NCBI RefSeq assembly: GCF_002159845.1 | Contig: NZ_NFJK01000003.1 | Location: 1-64,000 of the forward strand | From: Anaeromassilibacillus sp. An250 | GTDB taxonomy: Bacteria; Bacillota; Clostridia; Oscillospirales; Acutalibacteraceae | Direction of reading: 5' to 3' | DNA length: 64,000 nucleotides | Shown here: positions 50,020 to 59,907 of the stretch, in pieces | How the letters are laid out: every line of letters starts with the position of its first letter | Numbering within the stretch: the stretch's first letter is position 1 | Program-made: the position numbers and the translations under genes | Notes under the pieces: model-generated | The model's database searches: none | What the model was told of the DNA's origin: nothing | The model's input: the letters and a program-made list of their open reading frames with translations, nothing else

Positions 50020-50289
50020 TTGAAAAACGGATGGTTTGGTTTGGCGCTCCTCTTCAGCGTGCTTGGCGCAGTGGGAGTTGCTTGCCAGAAGTTAAGTAGG
50101 CCTCCGAAGATCCACAATGCGCAGGGACAAGCCGTCACCGTCATCGGCGGGACGGATGGGCCGACGGCAATCGTTGTGGCAGGGCATGGCCGCCCGTCCC
50201 TTTGGTGGACGGTTTGGGTACACGCCTGCATCGCCGTTTCGAGATGGGCGCGATTCCGTGCCCGGTGGAACCGCCGGAAAAGGCGATGA
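50020..50289 (+). CDS. Microprotein with oxaloacetate decarboxylase beta-subunit motif
   Basis: About 89 aa. One N-terminal hydrophobic helix (GWFGLALLFSVLGAVGVAC) is followed by VTVIGGTDGPTAIVVAG, the IGGxDGPTxI signature otherwise found inside the about 400-aa membrane beta subunit of Na+-pumping decarboxylases. The rest of that subunit is absent and the C terminus is basic (RFRARWNRRKRR). Similar short proteins exist in Firmicutes, so this need not be a fragment. The TTG at 50020 has GGGGGAGAGGA upstream; an ATG at 49984 would add 12 residues. Confidence 0.6.
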   Translation: MKNGWFGLALLFSVLGAVGVACQKLSRPPKIHNAQGQAVTVIGGTDGPTAIVVAGHGRPSLWWTVWVHACIAVSRWARFRARWNRRKRR

Positions 50290-50419
50290 AATCGCGGGTT
50301 ATTGCCCTTGTGGGCCGCTTTTGGAGCGAAGCAACTCCCTTTTTGGGGCGTTCTGGAAGATATAGGCGAAATAGCCAAAAAATTGCAGGAAAATTCTTGC
50401 AAAAAAGAGAAGATAAGTC

Positions 50420-50448
50420 TTGCTATTTGGGGACCTATATGGTATTAT
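50420..50448 (+). promoter_or_regulatory. Promoter of the S10 operon
   Basis: TTGCTA (50420-50425) and TATTAT (50443-50448) with a 17-nt spacer; an overlapping TATAAT is one register further. Confidence 0.7.
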
Positions 50449-50618
50449 AATCTAGCATGACTGCGACAGATATGCGTTGAAGCGGGAGGTTGCGGCTGAA
50501 ACACGCCGGTTTTTCCGTGGAGTATGTCCGATTTTAAACCGGGCGACAGATATTTTGAGCATGCGAAGGGCTTGGGTTGCAATTGCGCCCTTTTGCGCTC
50601 AGACGTTTTTGCCTACAC

Positions 50619-50652
50619 CCGGATACATCTTGCAAAAGATGATCCGGTTTTT
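50619..50652 (+). terminator. Attenuator-like terminator in the S10 leader
   Basis: CCGGAT-A-CATCTT pairs with AAGATG-ATCCGG (12 bp with one bulge, loop GCAA) and is followed by TTTTT. It lies 81 nt before rpsJ, inside the transcribed leader. Confidence 0.7.
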
Positions 50653-50732
50653 CAATGCCGGTTGAAGAAACACCCGGCGCCGTGTTAGGATTTAAAACGC
50701 CGCCCGCCAACTACAATAAGGAGGCGATTCAA

Positions 50733-51044
50733 GTGGCAGTCAAGGAAAAAATCAGGATCAGAATCAAGGGGTACGACCATCAGCTGGTTGACCAGTCCGC
50801 AGAGAAGATTGTGCAGACGGCGAAACGCACGGGCGCAAGAGTTTCCGGACCGGTGCCGCTGCCGACCGAGAAGCAGATCATCACGATCCTGCGTGCGGTC
50901 CATAAGTATAAGGACAGCCGTGAGCAGTTCGAAATGCGCACCCACAAGAGATTGATCGACATTCTCAGACCTTCCAACAAGACCGTTGAGGCTTTGATGG
51001 GTCTGGAACTCCCCGCAGGCGTTGAAATCGAAATCAAACTCTGA
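50733..51044 (+). CDS. rpsJ: 30S ribosomal protein S10
   Basis: 103 aa, opening [26 protein letters not shown] and ending [17 protein letters not shown], the usual S10 layout. It binds 16S rRNA and also serves as NusE in antitermination. The GTG start at 50733 follows AAGGAGGCGATTCAA; upstream in-frame ATG at 50655 would add a non-homologous extension. First gene of the S10-spc-alpha cluster. Confidence 0.97.
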   Translation: MAVKEKIRIRIKGYDHQLVDQSAEKIVQTAKRTGARVSGPVPLPTEKQIITILRAVHKYKDSREQFEMRTHKRLIDILRPSNKTVEALMGLELPAGVEIEIKL

Positions 51045-51113
51045 TTTTAACCTACCAGCGGTCGAGGTCAAGTTGGCGCGAGCCAACCAATAACCTGTAC
51101 AGGAGGTAAAATA

Positions 51114-51746
51114 ATGCAAAAAGGTATTATCGGCAAGAAGATCGGCATGACGCAGATCTTCGACGAACACGGGAAAGTGGTCCCGGTAACCGTCATCGAG
51201 GCGGGTCCCTGCGTGATTTCGCAGAAGAAAACCGTTGAAAACGACGGCTACGCAGCAGTCCAGATGGGCTATGGCGACATGAAGGCGCACAAGGTCAACA
51301 AGCCGATGCAGGGTCATTTCGCAAAGGGCGATGTCGCTCCGAAGAAGGTCCTGCGCGAGTTCCGTCTGGAAAACACGGATGCCTACAATGTGGGCGACCT
51401 CGTCAAAGTCGACGTCTTCGCGGCTGGCGACAAGGTGGACGTGTGCGGCACCAGCAAAGGTAAGGGCTATGCCGGCGGCATTAAGCGCTGGAATTTGCAC
51501 CGGCTCAAGGAAACCCATGGTTCCGGTCCTGTTGCCCGCCACGCTGGTTCCAACGGCGCATGTTCCGATCCGTCCAGAGTGTTCAAGGGCAAGCATCTGC
51601 CCGGCCACCTCGGTGCGGAGAAGGTCACCGTCCAGAACTTGACCGTCGTCAAGGTGGACGTCGAAAACAACCTCATCGCCGTCAAAGGCGCAGTACCGGG
51701 TCCGAACGGCGGCACCGTCGTGATCCGTGACAGCGTGAAGGCGTAA
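51114..51746 (+). CDS. rplC: 50S ribosomal protein L3
   Basis: 210 aa. [30 protein letters not shown] and the 23S-contacting loop [32 protein letters not shown] are diagnostic. The gap to rpsJ carries GTTGGC/GCCAAC at 51072-51087, and CCTG/CAGG closely flanking the ribosome site, which might modulate translation. Confidence 0.97.
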   Translation: MQKGIIGKKIGMTQIFDEHGKVVPVTVIEAGPCVISQKKTVENDGYAAVQMGYGDMKAHKVNKPMQGHFAKGDVAPKKVLREFRLENTDAYNVGDLVKVDVFAAGDKVDVCGTSKGKGYAGGIKRWNLHRLKETHGSGPVARHAGSNGACSDPSRVFKGKHLPGHLGAEKVTVQNLTVVKVDVENNLIAVKGAVPGPNGGTVVIRDSVKA

Positions 51747-51763
51747 GGGAAGGAGGATTTGGT

Positions 51764-52387
51764 ATGCCTACAGTAGCAGTACTCGATATGGCTGGCAAGG
51801 AGATCGAAAAGATCGACCTGTCCGAGTCCGTATTTGGAATTGAGCCCAATGTGAGCGTGATGCACGACGTGGTTAAGAATTACCTCGCCAACCAGCGCCA
51901 CGGCACACAGTCGGCACTGACCCGCGCTGAGGTTTCCGGCGGCGGCAAGAAGCCGTGGAGACAGAAGGGCACCGGCCATGCCAGACAGGGTTCCACCCGC
52001 GCGCCCCAGTGGACGCACGGCGGCATCGTGTTTGCGCCGAAGCCGCGCAGCTATCGTTATACTTTAAATAAAAAGGTACGCCGTCTTGCAATGAAGTCCG
52101 CGCTCTCCAGCAAGGTTGCCAGCAGCAACATGATCGTGCTGGATAAGATCGCACTGGACGAATACAAGACCAAGACCATTGCTAACATGCTTAAGGCAAT
52201 CGGCTCCGAAAAGAAGACGCTGATCGTTCTGCCCGAGCTCAACAGCAAGGTGGTTGCTTCCGCAGCAAACATCCCGGGCGTGAAGACCGCAATGGTGAAC
52301 ACCTTGAACGTCTACGACATCCTCAACGCCGACAAGTTCGTCGTTGTGAAGGACGCCGTCTCTCAGATTGAGGAGGTGTATGCATAA
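51764..52387 (+). CDS. rplD: 50S ribosomal protein L4
   Basis: 207 aa. The long 23S-binding loop [45 protein letters not shown] is present. In several bacteria L4 represses its own operon by binding the leader, which makes the leader hairpin at 50619 of interest. Stop and rplW start share one base (TAATG). Confidence 0.97.
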   Translation: MPTVAVLDMAGKEIEKIDLSESVFGIEPNVSVMHDVVKNYLANQRHGTQSALTRAEVSGGGKKPWRQKGTGHARQGSTRAPQWTHGGIVFAPKPRSYRYTLNKKVRRLAMKSALSSKVASSNMIVLDKIALDEYKTKTIANMLKAIGSEKKTLIVLPELNSKVVASAANIPGVKTAMVNTLNVYDILNADKFVVVKDAVSQIEEVYA

Positions 52388-52677
52388 TGGTAGCACAGGA
52401 CATCGTCATCCGCCCCATTATCACGGAAAAAAGCATGGCCGGTATCGGCATGAAGAAGTACACCTTTGAAGTCGCAAAGAGCGCGACAAAGGTTGACATC
52501 AAAAGAGCGGTAGAAGAGCTCTTTGGCGTAAAGGTCAGAAAGGTCAACACCCTGCATGTGCGCGGACATCTCCGCCGCCAGGGAAGAACCGAGGGCTACA
52601 CTCCTTCTTGGAAGAAGGCCGTCGTTACCCTGACCGAGGACAGCAAGTCCATCGAATTCTTTGAAGGTATGATGTAA
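52387..52677 (+). CDS. rplW: 50S ribosomal protein L23
   Basis: 96 aa. [54 protein letters not shown] is typical L23. It sits at the polypeptide exit tunnel. A 99-nt gap with no clear signal separates it from rplB. Confidence 0.97.
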   Translation: MVAQDIVIRPIITEKSMAGIGMKKYTFEVAKSATKVDIKRAVEELFGVKVRKVNTLHVRGHLRRQGRTEGYTPSWKKAVVTLTEDSKSIEFFEGMM

Positions 52678-52776
52678 GAAGACCGGATGCGCCCCTAGAG
52701 CGCGCCCAATGTCTTCGGCAAGGTATGGGGCGTTGGCAACGTCCCGCAAAGCCATCATGAGGAGTGTGAAACCGAA

Positions 52777-53610
52777 ATGCCTATTACTAACTATAAACCG
52801 ACAACCAATGCCAGACGGAATATGTCCGTAACGGATTACACGGGCCTTTCCAAGGTTGCACCGGAAAAGAGCCTTTTGGCTTCCAAGAAGAACCATTCCG
52901 GCCGCAACAGCTATGGCAGAATCACCGTCCGTCACCGCGGCGGCGGCAATCGCAAAAAGTACCGCATCATCGATTTCAAGCGCCAGAAGGCGGATATGCC
53001 GGCAACCGTGCTCACGCTGGAGTACGATCCGAACCGTTCCGCGTTTATCGCGCTTGTTCAGTATGAAGACGGCGAGAAGCGCTATATCATCGCACCGCAC
53101 GGCCTGAAGGTCGGCGACGTGGTCGTCTCCGGCGCGTCTGCGGACATCAAGCCGGGCAACGCGCTGCCGCTCGCCAATATCCCGACCGGTACCTTTGTCC
53201 ACAACGTTGAGCTGTATCCCGGCAAGGGCGCACAGCTGGCACGTGCAGCTGGCAACATGGCGCAGCTGATGGCAAAGGAAAACGGCATGGCTCTTCTGAG
53301 ACTGCCGTCCGGCGAGCTCCGCAATGTCCCCGCAACCTGCATGGCCACCGTTGGCCAGGTCAGCAATATCGACCACGAGAACGTGAAGATCGGTAAAGCG
53401 GGCCGTAAGCGTCACATGGGTTGGAGACCGACCGTCCGCGGTTCCGTCATGAACCCGAACGACCACCCGCACGGCGGCGGCGAAGGCAAATCGCCGATTG
53501 GACATCCGGGCCCGATGACCCCGTGGGGCAAGCCGGCGCTCGGCTATAAGACGCGCGCCCACCACAACCGTTCCGATAAGTTCATTGTGAAACGTAGAAA
53601 CGGCAAATAA
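52777..53610 (+). CDS. rplB: 50S ribosomal protein L2
   Basis: 277 aa. [28 protein letters not shown], and the C-terminal peptidyl-transferase-proximal loop [25 protein letters not shown], with the conserved His of HPHGGG, are diagnostic. The ATG follows GAGGAGTGTGAAACCGAA. Confidence 0.98.
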   Translation: MPITNYKPTTNARRNMSVTDYTGLSKVAPEKSLLASKKNHSGRNSYGRITVRHRGGGNRKKYRIIDFKRQKADMPATVLTLEYDPNRSAFIALVQYEDGEKRYIIAPHGLKVGDVVVSGASADIKPGNALPLANIPTGTFVHNVELYPGKGAQLARAAGNMAQLMAKENGMALLRLPSGELRNVPATCMATVGQVSNIDHENVKIGKAGRKRHMGWRPTVRGSVMNPNDHPHGGGEGKSPIGHPGPMTPWGKPALGYKTRAHHNRSDKFIVKRRNGK

Positions 53611-53636
53611 GGCGTACGGAAAGGAGCTTGTAACGT

Positions 53637-53912
53637 ATGAGCAGAAGCATTAAAAAGGGTCCTTTTGTACAGCCTGTGCTGCTGAAAAGGATTCAGGAAA
53701 TGAATGCGGCCGGCGAAAAGAAGATCGTGAAGACCTGGAGCAGAGCGTCCGTGATCTTCCCGGATTTCGTAGGCCACACCATCGCGGTCCATGACGGCCG
53801 CAAGCATGTTCCGGTGTATGTCACGGAGGACATGGTTGGCCACAAACTCGGCGAGTTTGCCCCGACCAGAACCTTTAAGGGCCATGCCGGTTCCAAAACA
53901 ACTGGTAAATAA
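53637..53912 (+). CDS. rpsS: 30S ribosomal protein S19
   Basis: 91 aa; [18 protein letters not shown] and [52 protein letters not shown] define S19. It forms a complex with S13 in the 30S head. Confidence 0.98.
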   Translation: MSRSIKKGPFVQPVLLKRIQEMNAAGEKKIVKTWSRASVIFPDFVGHTIAVHDGRKHVPVYVTEDMVGHKLGEFAPTRTFKGHAGSKTTGK

Positions 53913-53932
53913 GGCCGAAAGGAGTATAGACA

Positions 53933-54274
53933 ATGGAAGCAGAAGCAAGGGCTTATCTGAAATACGCCCGTATTTCTCCCCGTAAAGTGTCCATCGTACT
54001 GGACCTGATTCGCAACAAGCCGGTGGACGTTGCAATGGCTATCCTCAAGAATACCCCCAAGGCCGCTTGTGAATATCTTCAAAAGCTGTTGAAGTCGGCC
54101 ATGGCGAATGCTGAGAATAACCATAACATGGATGTATCCAGACTGTACGTAGCAGAGTGCTTCGTATGTCCGGGCCCGATCCTCAAGCGCATCCGTCCCA
54201 GAGCGCAGGGCCGCGCGTATAGAATCGAGAAGAGAACTTCGCACGTCACCCTCGTGCTCAAGGAAAAAGAATAA
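53933..54274 (+). CDS. rplV: 50S ribosomal protein L22
   Basis: 113 aa. [31 protein letters not shown], and the beta-hairpin [24 protein letters not shown] that lines the exit tunnel and the macrolide site. No unusual changes are seen in the hairpin. Confidence 0.97.
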   Translation: MEAEARAYLKYARISPRKVSIVLDLIRNKPVDVAMAILKNTPKAACEYLQKLLKSAMANAENNHNMDVSRLYVAECFVCPGPILKRIRPRAQGRAYRIEKRTSHVTLVLKEKE

Positions 54275-54293
54275 GCAGATGAGGAGGTAAACT

Positions 54294-54959
54294 ATGGGCC
54301 AGAAAGTAAATCCACATGGTTTCCGTGTGGGCGTAATTAAAGATTGGGATTCCCGCTGGTTCGCGAAGGACAATGTTTTCGGCGATACGCTCGTTGAAGA
54401 TTACAACCTGCGCAAGACCTTGAAGAAGCAGCTGGCAGCCGCTGGCGTTCCCAAGATTGAAATCGAGCGCGATGCCTCCAAGGTGCGCGTTCATATCCAC
54501 TGTGCAAAACCCGGCATGGTCATCGGCAAGGGTGGCGCAGAGATCGAAAAGCTCCGCCTCCAGTGCGAAAAGATGCTCGGCAAGCCGGTTGCCATCAATA
54601 TTGTTGAAGTGAAGTCCCCGGACCTCAACGCTCAGCTGATCGCAGAGAACATCGCACAGCAGCTGGAAAAGAGAATTTCTTTCCGCCGCGCGATGAAGCA
54701 GTGCATCGGCCGCGCGATGAAGCTCGGCGCAAAGGGTATCAAGACCCAGGTCTCCGGACGTCTGGGCGGTGCAGAAATCGCTAGAACGGAGCAGTATCAC
54801 GACGGAACGATTCCGCTGCAGACCATTCGCGCGGACATCGACTACGGCTTTGCAGAAGCCGCCACCACCTATGGCCGTATCGGCGTTAAGGTGTGGCTCT
54901 ACAAGGGCGAGGTTCTCAACGATAACCGCAAGCCCCGCAGGGAAGGAGGCAATAAATAA
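54294..54959 (+). CDS. rpsC: 30S ribosomal protein S3
   Basis: 221 aa. [23 protein letters not shown], the KH-domain motif [13 protein letters not shown], and [23 protein letters not shown] match S3. Its stop overlaps the rplP start by one base (TAATG). Confidence 0.98.
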   Translation: MGQKVNPHGFRVGVIKDWDSRWFAKDNVFGDTLVEDYNLRKTLKKQLAAAGVPKIEIERDASKVRVHIHCAKPGMVIGKGGAEIEKLRLQCEKMLGKPVAINIVEVKSPDLNAQLIAENIAQQLEKRISFRRAMKQCIGRAMKLGAKGIKTQVSGRLGGAEIARTEQYHDGTIPLQTIRADIDYGFAEAATTYGRIGVKVWLYKGEVLNDNRKPRREGGNK

Positions 54960-55384
54960 TGCTGTTGCCTAAGCGTGTAAAATACCGCAGAGTGCATCGT
55001 GGCCGTCTGACCGGCAAGGCATATCGCGGCAATACGGTGACCTACGGCGATTTTGGCCTCCAGGCCATGGAGCCGGCGTGGATCACCTCCAACCAGATTG
55101 AAGCAGCTCGTGTTGCTATGACACGTTACTGCAAGAGATTCGGTAAAGTTTGGATCAAAATTTTCCCGGATAAGCCGATCACTGAGAAACCGGCTGAAAC
55201 CCGAATGGGTTCCGGTAAAGGTTCCCCGGAATACTGGGTGGCCGTTGTTAAGCCAGGCAGAGTGATGTTTGAAATCGGCGGCGTCTCCGAGGAGACCGCC
55301 AGAGAAGCATTGCGTCTTGCATCCAACAAGCTGCCGATTAAGTGCAAGTTTGTCAAAAAGGAAGGAACGGGTGGTGAGCAGTAA
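54959..55384 (+). CDS. rplP: 50S ribosomal protein L16
   Basis: 141 aa. [35 protein letters not shown] and the [31 protein letters not shown] loop are canonical. The MGSGKGSPE segment lies near the A-site tRNA. It overlaps rpmC by one base. Confidence 0.98.
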   Translation: MLLPKRVKYRRVHRGRLTGKAYRGNTVTYGDFGLQAMEPAWITSNQIEAARVAMTRYCKRFGKVWIKIFPDKPITEKPAETRMGSGKGSPEYWVAVVKPGRVMFEIGGVSEETAREALRLASNKLPIKCKFVKKEGTGGEQ

Positions 55385-55590
55385 TGAAGGCCTCAGAAGT
55401 CAGAGATTTAACAACTGCAGAACTGGAAAGTAAGCTGAAAGACCTCAAGGCCGAGCTTTTCAACCTGCGCTTCCAGCTTGCTATTAATCAGCTCGATAAC
55501 CCGATGCGCATCTCCGCTGTGAAGAAGGACATCGCGCGCGTGAAGACGGTTCTGCGCGAGAACGAGATCAAGGACAGCGCGAAGGCGTAA
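55384..55590 (+). CDS. rpmC: 50S ribosomal protein L29
   Basis: 68 aa helical hairpin, [59 protein letters not shown]. It lies at the exit tunnel next to L23. Confidence 0.97.
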   Translation: MKASEVRDLTTAELESKLKDLKAELFNLRFQLAINQLDNPMRISAVKKDIARVKTVLRENEIKDSAKA

Positions 55591-55608
55591 CGGAAGGGAG
55601 GATTAACT

Positions 55609-55866
55609 GTGAGCGATCGTAATTTGAGAAAAACAGAGGTTGGCAGAGTTGTCAGCAACAAGATGGATAAGACCGTCGTCGTTGCCATTGAGGACAGCGT
55701 GAAGCATCCGCTGTATAAGAAAGTTATCAAACGTACCGTTAAGCTGAAGGCACATGATGAGAACAACGAATGCTCCATCGGTGACCGCGTGCGTGTGATG
55801 GAGACCCGTCCGCTCAGCAAAGAGAAGAGATGGCGTCTCGTCGAGATTATTGAGAAGGCCAAATAA
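55609..55866 (+). CDS. rpsQ: 30S ribosomal protein S17
   Basis: 85 aa OB-fold, [37 protein letters not shown] and [26 protein letters not shown]. The start is GTG or the equivalent after GGAGGATTAACT. Confidence 0.97.
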   Translation: MSDRNLRKTEVGRVVSNKMDKTVVVAIEDSVKHPLYKKVIKRTVKLKAHDENNECSIGDRVRVMETRPLSKEKRWRLVEIIEKAK

Positions 55867-55899
55867 GTTCGTTTGGCTTAAGCGAAGGAGGAACGCACT

Positions 55900-56268
55900 G
55901 TGATACAACAGCAGACCTACCTGAAAGTGGCCGACAACACCGGCGCGAAGGAGCTTATGTGCATCCGCGTTCTCGGCGGTACCGGCAGAAGGTATGCAAA
56001 TATTGGCGACGTGGTCGTTGCTTCCGTTAAGAAGGCAGCGCCCGGCGGCCAGGTGAAAAAGGGCGAAGTTGTGAAGGCGGTTGTTGTCCGCACCGCTTCC
56101 GGCGTACGCCGCGACGACGGCACCTACATCCGTTTTGACGAGAATGCAGCCGTCATCATCAAAGAAGATAAGAATCCGAGGGGGACGCGTATCTTTGGGC
56201 CTGTGGCAAGAGAGCTGCGCGATAAGGATTACATGAAGATCCTGAGCCTTGCCCCCGAAGTGCTGTAA
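55900..56268 (+). CDS. rplN: 50S ribosomal protein L14
   Basis: 122 aa. [44 protein letters not shown] and [24 protein letters not shown] match L14. The start is GTG, after AAGGAGGAACGCACT. Confidence 0.98.
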   Translation: MIQQQTYLKVADNTGAKELMCIRVLGGTGRRYANIGDVVVASVKKAAPGGQVKKGEVVKAVVVRTASGVRRDDGTYIRFDENAAVIIKEDKNPRGTRIFGPVARELRDKDYMKILSLAPEVL

Positions 56269-56284
56269 TGGGAGGTGCTCACTG

Positions 56285-56605
56285 ATGAATAACAAAGTTC
56301 ATGTAAAAACGGGTGACACCGTCATCATTATCAGCGGAAGAGACCGCGGCAAGAAGGGCAAGGTTCTCGCCGTGAGCCCGAAGGAAGGCAAAGTGATCAT
56401 CGAGGGCCGCAACATGGTCAGCAAGCATGTGAAGGCCCGCAAGATGGGCGACCAGGCTGGCATTGTCCAGGCTGAAAGCGCTATCTATGCCTGCAAGGTC
56501 CAGATTGTCTGCCCGCGCTGCGGCAAACCGACGCGTGTCGCACATAAGGTTTATGAAGACGGCACCAAGGAACGCATTTGTGCAAAATGCCGTGAGTCGC
56601 TGTAA
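56285..56605 (+). CDS. rplX: 50S ribosomal protein L24
   Basis: 106 aa. A KOW-containing protein, VHVKTGDTVIIISGRDRGKKGKVLAVSPKEGKVIIEG, with two CxxC pairs near the C terminus (CPRCGKPTRV and ICAKCRESL) that suggest zinc binding. The ATG at 56285 follows GGGAGGTGCTCACTG. Confidence 0.97.
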   Translation: MNNKVHVKTGDTVIIISGRDRGKKGKVLAVSPKEGKVIIEGRNMVSKHVKARKMGDQAGIVQAESAIYACKVQIVCPRCGKPTRVAHKVYEDGTKERICAKCRESL

Positions 56606-56618
56606 GGGAGGATAAAAC

Positions 56619-57158
56619 ATGGCCAGACTTAAGGAAACCTACAAAAAAGATGTCGCTCCGGCGCTGATGAAGAAGTTTTCCTATAAAAGCGTGATGCAGA
56701 TCCCGAAGCTCGATAAGATCGTCATCAATGTTGGCGCCGGCGAAGCGAAGGATAACGCGAAGGTGATCGACGCCATCATGGCAGACCTCGCAGCCATCAC
56801 CGGCCAGAAGCCGATGATCTGCAAGGCGAAGAAGTCGGTTGCAAACTTCAAGCTCCGTGAGGGCATGAACATTGGCGTAAAGGTAACGCTCAGAGGAGAC
56901 CGCATGTATGAGTTTGTGGACCGTCTCTTCAATGTTGCGCTCCCGCGCGTCAGAGACTTCAGAGGCATCAACCCGAACTCTTTTGATGGCCGCGGCAATT
57001 ACAATTTGGGCATCAAAGAACAGTTGATCTTCCCGGAGATCGACTATGATAAGATCGATAAGGTCCGCGGAATGGACATCTGTTTCGTGACTACCGCAAA
57101 CACCGACGAGGAATCCAGAGAGCTTTTGTCCCTCATGGGCGCCCCGTTTGCGAAATAA
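56619..57158 (+). CDS. rplE: 50S ribosomal protein L5
   Basis: 179 aa. [43 protein letters not shown] and [27 protein letters not shown]-like ends are L5. It binds 5S rRNA and contacts tRNA in the P site. Confidence 0.98.
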   Translation: MARLKETYKKDVAPALMKKFSYKSVMQIPKLDKIVINVGAGEAKDNAKVIDAIMADLAAITGQKPMICKAKKSVANFKLREGMNIGVKVTLRGDRMYEFVDRLFNVALPRVRDFRGINPNSFDGRGNYNLGIKEQLIFPEIDYDKIDKVRGMDICFVTTANTDEESRELLSLMGAPFAK

Positions 57159-57170
57159 GGAGGGATTATT

Positions 57171-57356
57171 GTGGCCAAGACTTCTATGAAAATCAAACAG
57201 CGTAGACCGGCGAAGTATTCTTCCCGTGCGTATAACAGATGCAAAATCTGTGGCAGGCCGCATGCCTATCTTCGCAAGTTCGGAATTTGCCGCATCTGCT
57301 TCCGCGAGCTCGCCTACAAGGGTGAGATTCCGGGCGTGAAAAAGGCCAGCTGGTAA
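57171..57356 (+). CDS. rpsN: 30S ribosomal protein S14, zinc-binding type Z
   Basis: 61 aa. Two CxxC pairs ([21 protein letters not shown]) make this the short zinc-ribbon form, as in most Firmicutes. The start is GTG after AAGGAGGGATTATT. Confidence 0.97.
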   Translation: MAKTSMKIKQRRPAKYSSRAYNRCKICGRPHAYLRKFGICRICFRELAYKGEIPGVKKASW

Positions 57357-57379
57357 AGCTTAGCAAAGGAGGTAACGGT

Positions 57380-57778
57380 ATGCAAATTACAGATACAATT
57401 GCTGATTTGCTCACCCGTATTCGCAATGCGGTTTCCGCAAAGCATGATTCCGTTGACATCCCCGCTTCCAACATGAAGAAGGCCATCGTGCAGATTCTGG
57501 TGGACGAGGGCTATGTAAAGAATTATACGGTCGTTGAGGACGGCAAGCAGGGCATCATCAAGGTCAATTTGAAATATGGCGAGGGCAAGACCCCGGTCAT
57601 CAAGGGTCTGCGCCGGGTATCCAAGCCGGGCCTTCGCATTTATTCCAGCGCTGAGGAGCTGCCGAAGGTCATGAAAGGCCTGGGCGTCGCAATCATCTCC
57701 ACGTCCAAGGGCGTCATGACGGACCGTCAGGCCCGCAAGGAGAATGTTGGCGGAGAGGTCCTCGCATTTATTTGGTAA
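57380..57778 (+). CDS. rpsH: 30S ribosomal protein S8
   Basis: 132 aa. [40 protein letters not shown] and the C-terminal [33 protein letters not shown] match S8. Confidence 0.98.
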   Translation: MQITDTIADLLTRIRNAVSAKHDSVDIPASNMKKAIVQILVDEGYVKNYTVVEDGKQGIIKVNLKYGEGKTPVIKGLRRVSKPGLRIYSSAEELPKVMKGLGVAIISTSKGVMTDRQARKENVGGEVLAFIW

Positions 57779-57794
57779 TTAAGGGGGTGCAGAA

Positions 57795-58343
57795 ATGTCT
57801 CGAATTGGAAGAAAACCCATAAATATTCCCGCTGGCGTCAACGTCAAAGTCGACGGCAACGTTATCACGGTCAAGGGCCCGAAGGCAACCCTCACCCAGC
57901 AGTTCCACCCGAACATGACGGTGGCTGTGGAGGGCAATGAGATCCTTGTGACCCGTCCGAACGATGAAAAACAGAACCGCTCTCTGCACGGCCTGACCCG
58001 TACGCTCATCCACAACATGGTGATCGGCGTAACGGAGGGCTTTAAGAAGGAGCTGGACGTCAACGGCGTCGGCTACCGTGTGCAGAAGCAGGGCAAGAAC
58101 CTCGTTATGAACCTGGGCTATTCCCATCAGGTGATTGTTCCGGAGGTTGACGGCATCACGATTGAGTGCCCGTCCGCGAACAAGATCGTGATCCTGGGCC
58201 CGGACAAACAGAAGGTCGGCCAGTTTGCGGCGGAAGTCCGCGAGAAGCGTCCGCCGGAGCCGTACAAGGGCAAGGGTATCCGCTATACTGGCGAATTTGT
58301 CCGTCATAAGGAAGGCAAGGCCGGTAAGGGCGCCAAGAAGTAA
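57795..58343 (+). CDS. rplF: 50S ribosomal protein L6
   Basis: 182 aa. MSRIGRKPINIPAGVNVKVDGNVITVKGPKATLTQQF and the C-terminal RPPEPYKGKGIRYTGEFVRHKEGKAGKGAKK are canonical. Confidence 0.98.
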   Translation: MSRIGRKPINIPAGVNVKVDGNVITVKGPKATLTQQFHPNMTVAVEGNEILVTRPNDEKQNRSLHGLTRTLIHNMVIGVTEGFKKELDVNGVGYRVQKQGKNLVMNLGYSHQVIVPEVDGITIECPSANKIVILGPDKQKVGQFAAEVREKRPPEPYKGKGIRYTGEFVRHKEGKAGKGAKK

Positions 58344-58357
58344 GGAGTGAATGACAA

Positions 58358-58717
58358 ATGGTGAATAAGGCTGATACAAACAAAGCCAGATTGAACCGCC
58401 ACAAGAGAGTGCGCGGCAAGATTTCCGGCACCGCAGAGTGCCCGCGCCTGAATGTATTTCGCTCTACCAAAAACATCTACGCCCAGATCATCGACGATGT
58501 AAAAGGAGTTACCCTCGTGGCAGCTTCTTCCCTGGACAAGGAGTTCAATGGTAACGGCGGAAACAAGGAAGCCGCACGCAAAGTTGGCGAGATGATCGCT
58601 AAACGCGCCGCTGAAAAGGGCATTTCCCAGGTCGTATTTGACCGCGGCGGTTATATTTTCCACGGCCGCGTCAAAGAGCTGGCCGAAGGCGCCCGCGAGG
58701 GCGGCCTCAAGTTCTAA
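58358..58717 (+). CDS. rplR: 50S ribosomal protein L18
   Basis: 119 aa. [44 protein letters not shown] and [26 protein letters not shown] match L18, a 5S rRNA-binding protein. The start lies 15 nt after rplF. Confidence 0.97.
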   Translation: MVNKADTNKARLNRHKRVRGKISGTAECPRLNVFRSTKNIYAQIIDDVKGVTLVAASSLDKEFNGNGGNKEAARKVGEMIAKRAAEKGISQVVFDRGGYIFHGRVKELAEGAREGGLKF

Positions 58718-58732
58718 GAAGGAGGGATACTT

Positions 58733-59242
58733 TTGGCTAGATTTGACGCACCCAGACAGCAGTCTCAGGATGAGATGCAGGAGCATGTAGTCGCAATCAA
58801 CCGTGTAAGTAAGACCGTCAAGGGCGGCCGTATCTTCAAGTTTGCTGCGCTCGTCGTGGTGGGCGACGGAAAAGGCACCGTTGGTTTCGGCATTGGTAAA
58901 GCAGGCGAAGTTCCCGAGGCGATCCGCAAGGGCATTGAGGACGCCAAGAAGAACCTGATCAAGGTCGCTATGCGCGGCGGTACGATCCCGCATGAGATCA
59001 TCGGCGAGTACGGCGCAGGCCGCGTTTTGATGAAGCCTGCTGCACCCGGTACCGGCGTCATCGCCGGCGGCCCGGTCCGTGCGGTGGTCGAGGCTGTGGG
59101 TATCAAGGATATCCGTACCAAGGCGCTGCGTTCCAACAATCCGTGCAATGTTGTCCGCGCGACGCTGGCCGGTATGGCCCAGCTGCGCACGGCGGAGGAA
59201 GTTGCCGCAATCCGCGGCAAGTCCGTGCAGGATATTCTTTAA
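58733..59242 (+). CDS. rpsE: 30S ribosomal protein S5
   Basis: 169 aa. The double-stranded-RNA-binding domain ([51 protein letters not shown]) and the C-terminal [14 protein letters not shown] match S5. The start is TTG at 58733, after AAGGAGGGATACT. Confidence 0.97.
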   Translation: MARFDAPRQQSQDEMQEHVVAINRVSKTVKGGRIFKFAALVVVGDGKGTVGFGIGKAGEVPEAIRKGIEDAKKNLIKVAMRGGTIPHEIIGEYGAGRVLMKPAAPGTGVIAGGPVRAVVEAVGIKDIRTKALRSNNPCNVVRATLAGMAQLRTAEEVAAIRGKSVQDIL

Positions 59243-59257
59243 GGAGGGGGAAGCAAG

Positions 59258-59437
59258 ATGGCACAGATCAAAGTAAAGCTGGTAAGAAGCCTTATCGGCA
59301 GCAAAAAAGACCAGATTGCAACCGCCCAGGCGCTTGGTCTTCGCAAAATTGGTGACGAGTCCGTTCAGCCGGACAACGACCAGACCAAAGGTAAGGTGGC
59401 CAAGATCGTCCACCTCGTCGAGGTAGTCGAAGCGTAA
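59258..59437 (+). CDS. rpmD: 50S ribosomal protein L30
   Basis: 59 aa, starting [19 protein letters not shown] and containing [16 protein letters not shown] and [15 protein letters not shown], the standard L30 fold. It is short but full length. AAGGAGGGGGAAGCAAG precedes the ATG. It lies between rpsE and rplO as in other spc operons. Confidence 0.97.
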   Translation: MAQIKVKLVRSLIGSKKDQIATAQALGLRKIGDESVQPDNDQTKGKVAKIVHLVEVVEA

Positions 59438-59465
59438 GCTAAGCAAGCAAGGAGGTGCGAGTAAA

Positions 59466-59906
59466 ATGAATTTGCATGATCTAACTGCGACGCCGGGTTC
59501 CACCAAGGAATCCAAGCGGATCGGCAGAGGCCACGGCTCCGGACAGGGCAAGACCGCAGGCAAAGGTCACAAGGGTCAAAAGGCCAGAGCAGGCCACGGC
59601 ATGCGTCCGGGCTTTGAAGGCGGCCAGATGCCTCTGCAGAGACGTGTTCCGAAGAGAGGATTCAACAATATTTTTGCCAAAACCATCGTGGCGATCAATG
59701 TAAGCGCGCTGGAGAAGTTTGAGACAGGCGCGGTTGTTGACGCGCAGGCGCTCAAGGATGCGGGGATCGTCAAGAAAACCTGCGACGGCGTTAAGATTCT
59801 CGGCAACGGCGCACTCACAAAGAAGTTAACCGTCAAGGTCACTGCCTATTCCGAAGCTGCAAAGCAGAAGATTGAGGCCGCCGGTGGGAAGGCAGAGGTG
59901 ATCTGA
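59466..59906 (+). CDS. rplO: 50S ribosomal protein L15
   Basis: 146 aa. [39 protein letters not shown] and [17 protein letters not shown] are diagnostic. The stop is 1 nt before the secY start. Confidence 0.98.
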   Translation: MNLHDLTATPGSTKESKRIGRGHGSGQGKTAGKGHKGQKARAGHGMRPGFEGGQMPLQRRVPKRGFNNIFAKTIVAINVSALEKFETGAVVDAQALKDAGIVKKTCDGVKILGNGALTKKLTVKVTAYSEAAKQKIEAAGGKAEVI

Positions 59907-59907
59907 G

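Larger units (their letters stand above)
50290..50732 (+). promoter_or_regulatory. Leader region of the S10 ribosomal operon
   Basis: The gap holds a promoter at 50420-50448 and a terminator-like hairpin at 50619-50652 within an RNA leader of about 270 nt before rpsJ. Such a long untranslated leader is typical of r-protein operons under feedback control (for example by L4), but I cannot match a specific family. No ORF is evident. Confidence 0.6.

Noticed and set aside
50655-50732. N-terminal extension of S10 from an ATG at 50655
   Set aside because: No homology to S10; the GTG at 50733 has an ideal ribosome site and gives the normal length.
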